Positions 62,914 to 64,000 of a DNA stretch of 64,000 bases are shown one piece after another. The stretch comes from Planctomycetaceae bacterium (GTDB lineage: Bacteria > Planctomycetota > Planctomycetia > Pirellulales > Pirellulaceae): NCBI GenBank assembly GCA_016794985.1, contig JAEUIQ010000019.1:102387-166386 (forward strand), in the 5' to 3' direction. Below the pieces are notes generated by a model. The model worked only from the letters and a program-made list of their open reading frames with translations, searched no databases and was not told where the DNA came from. The position numbers and the translations under genes were made by a program. Position 1 is the first letter of the stretch, and the number at the start of each line of letters is the position of its first letter.

Positions 62914-63852
62914 ATGGAAAAACTGAAAATGACCTTTCGAATCGCTGTACGTCTGGCAGTTGGCTTCCTCATTTTCGCACAAGTCCATGGTCTGGTGCTG
63001 GCGGAGGATTTTGATGTGATCTTTTTGGGTGGCCAATCGAACATGGAGGGGTTCGGCTTTGTCAAGGAACTGCCGACTGAATTGGGGCAAGAGATTCCCG
63101 ACTCCTATATCTTTCACGCGAATGCTTCGTTGGATCAACATCCCATTGGTGGCTTGGGAATCTGGTCGCCATTGAAACCAGGACACGGTGTCGGTTTCAC
63201 ATCAGACGGAAAAGCCAACAACCATTCAGATCGGTTTGGAGTGGAACTGAGCTTGGCGGCTGAACTGCGGCGTCTAAGGCCCGGACGAAAAATTGCCATC
63301 ATCAAATACGCGCGCAATGGTTCGTCGATTCATCAAGATGCGGCCGCCGCGTGGGGCTGCTGGGAACCAGACTTCTTGGCCAAGTCCGGCGAACACCGAA
63401 ACATCAATCAGTACGACCATTTTCTAGCGACAATCAAAAACGCGATGACCAACGCCGACGTCGATCAGGACGGCACGATCGACGCGTTGAACCCCATTGG
63501 CATCTTATGGATGCAAGGGGAAAGCGACGCGATGTATTCGGTCGAGATCGCTGAGCAATACCCGGCGAATCTAAAGCGATTGATGGACTTGATGCGAGCG
63601 TCGCTGCGCGAGGACGATCTGCCCGTCGTGATCGGTCGGATTTCTGATTCGGGAGCGAAGACGAATAAACGGATTTGGACGCACGGCGAAATCCTCCGTG
63701 CGGGACAAGCGGCCTTTGTAGCCAACGACCCAGCCGCTCGTTTGGTCACAAGCACCGACAACTATGGTTACTCCGACCCGTACCACTACGATTCCGCCGG
63801 CTACATCGACCTCGGAAGAGAATTTGCGAAGAAACTGCAGGAAATGCAATAG
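62914..63852 (+). CDS. Secreted SASA-family carbohydrate esterase
   Basis: A 312-residue exported esterase of the sialate O-acetylesterase (SASA/DUF303) family. A signal peptide is followed by FLGGQSNMEGFG with the nucleophile serine (about residue 42), KYARNGSS for the oxyanion region, LWMQGESD and near the end DPYHYDSAGYIDLG with the catalytic Asp/His. It probably removes acetyl groups from polysaccharides. Start options are TTG 62908, ATG 62914 and ATG 62929; the middle one is given. Confidence 0.88.
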   Translation: MEKLKMTFRIAVRLAVGFLIFAQVHGLVLAEDFDVIFLGGQSNMEGFGFVKELPTELGQEIPDSYIFHANASLDQHPIGGLGIWSPLKPGHGVGFTSDGKANNHSDRFGVELSLAAELRRLRPGRKIAIIKYARNGSSIHQDAAAAWGCWEPDFLAKSGEHRNINQYDHFLATIKNAMTNADVDQDGTIDALNPIGILWMQGESDAMYSVEIAEQYPANLKRLMDLMRASLREDDLPVVIGRISDSGAKTNKRIWTHGEILRAGQAAFVANDPAARLVTSTDNYGYSDPYHYDSAGYIDLGREFAKKLQEMQ

Positions 63853-63895
63853 AATGCTGGTGAGCGTTCGATGAAGTGCGTCTTGTGGTGTTTGC

Positions 63896-63930
63896 TAGGT
63901 TTATGGGGTTTCGTACCCCCCCTAACCTAG
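63896..63930. promoter_or_regulatory. Hairpin before the right-edge gene
   Basis: TAGGTT (from 63896) pairs with AACCTA (to 63930), with an inner GGGG/CCCC. It covers 35 bp, ends next to the AGGAG ribosome site and could mask it, or act as a terminator for the esterase. Confidence 0.45.
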
Positions 63931-63940
63931 GAGTATATCC

Positions 63941-64000
63941 ATGGAACGTCCATCGATTAGCCCCCGCGCGGGCTATTGGCAAGAACTGATTGATCAGCAA
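63941..64000 (+). CDS. Start of a gene cut by the right edge
   Basis: Twenty codons, opening MERPSISPRAGYWQELIDQQ, from the ATG at 63941, 7 bp behind a strong AGGAG ribosome site. Too short for a family call; there is no signal peptide. Confidence 0.6.
   Translation, partial: MERPSISPRAGYWQELIDQQ

Overview
The window is a 64 kb chromosome segment of a planctomycete, most likely of the Pirellula/Rhodopirellula/Blastopirellula group. The signs are: a secreted sulfatase with a formylglycine motif; PQQ-propeller and SASA-esterase exoproteins; many lipoproteins and low-complexity Pro/Gly/Ser-rich envelope proteins; PadR/HAAS and ECF-sigma/FecR-type regulators; the futalosine menaquinone genes mqnA and mqnC; an L17 with an internal insertion; and a ribosomal alpha-type cluster without rpsD. 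Placement below phylum level is inference.

Layout. 1-3818 (minus) is a MacAB-TolC-like export operon: adaptor, permease, ATPase and the start of an outer-membrane factor. 4074-9294 (minus) holds a Pro-rich membrane protein, tRNA-Leu(CAA), a 1189-residue FtsX-type permease and a DUF971 protein. A secreted isoaspartyl methyltransferase (9424-10677) diverges from it. 10.7-15.1 kb is a gene-poor accessory island: foldback repeats, a broken RHS C-terminal fragment with a one-base frameshift, a small membrane ORF, and two interleaved hairpin-bearing tandem repeat families (about 140 bp and 175 bp units). 15.2-26.5 kb is housekeeping: HNH nuclease, dnaE, glycerate 2-kinase, WaaE-like glycosyltransferase, Tex and a lipoprotein. 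26.7-38.9 kb has a repeat-rich lipoprotein, mqnC/mqnA, an ECF sigma factor with a translationally coupled FecR-like partner, a secreted planctomycete protein, a PadR/HAAS operon with two paralogous sensor-like proteins, and a lipoprotein followed by a strong terminator. 38.9-42.7 kb is an ABC ATPase/permease operon with a large secreted partner.

42.7-53.7 kb is the information-processing core. On the minus strand an orphan MalK-type ATPase overlaps nusA, followed by infB, rbfA and a Lys/Pro-rich protein. On the plus strand rpmJ, rpsM, rpsK, rpoA and rplQ run away from them. The 725 bp between these two blocks contains three tandem stem-loops before rpmJ, two of them followed by T-runs. 53.7-64 kb has an orphan Wzt-like ATPase, an 18.7-copy 7-bp microsatellite, OsmC, secreted proteins and a sulfatase, a DUF4058 gene broken by a single amber codon, a TAATG-coupled TetR/secreted protein/PQQ operon, a SASA esterase and the first 20 codons of a further gene.

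No CRISPR array, prophage, complete insertion sequence or recognisable defence island was found. The most unusual material is the RHS-plus-hairpin-repeat island at 10.7-15.1 kb, the PadR/HAAS paralog operon and the tandem hairpins before rpmJ.
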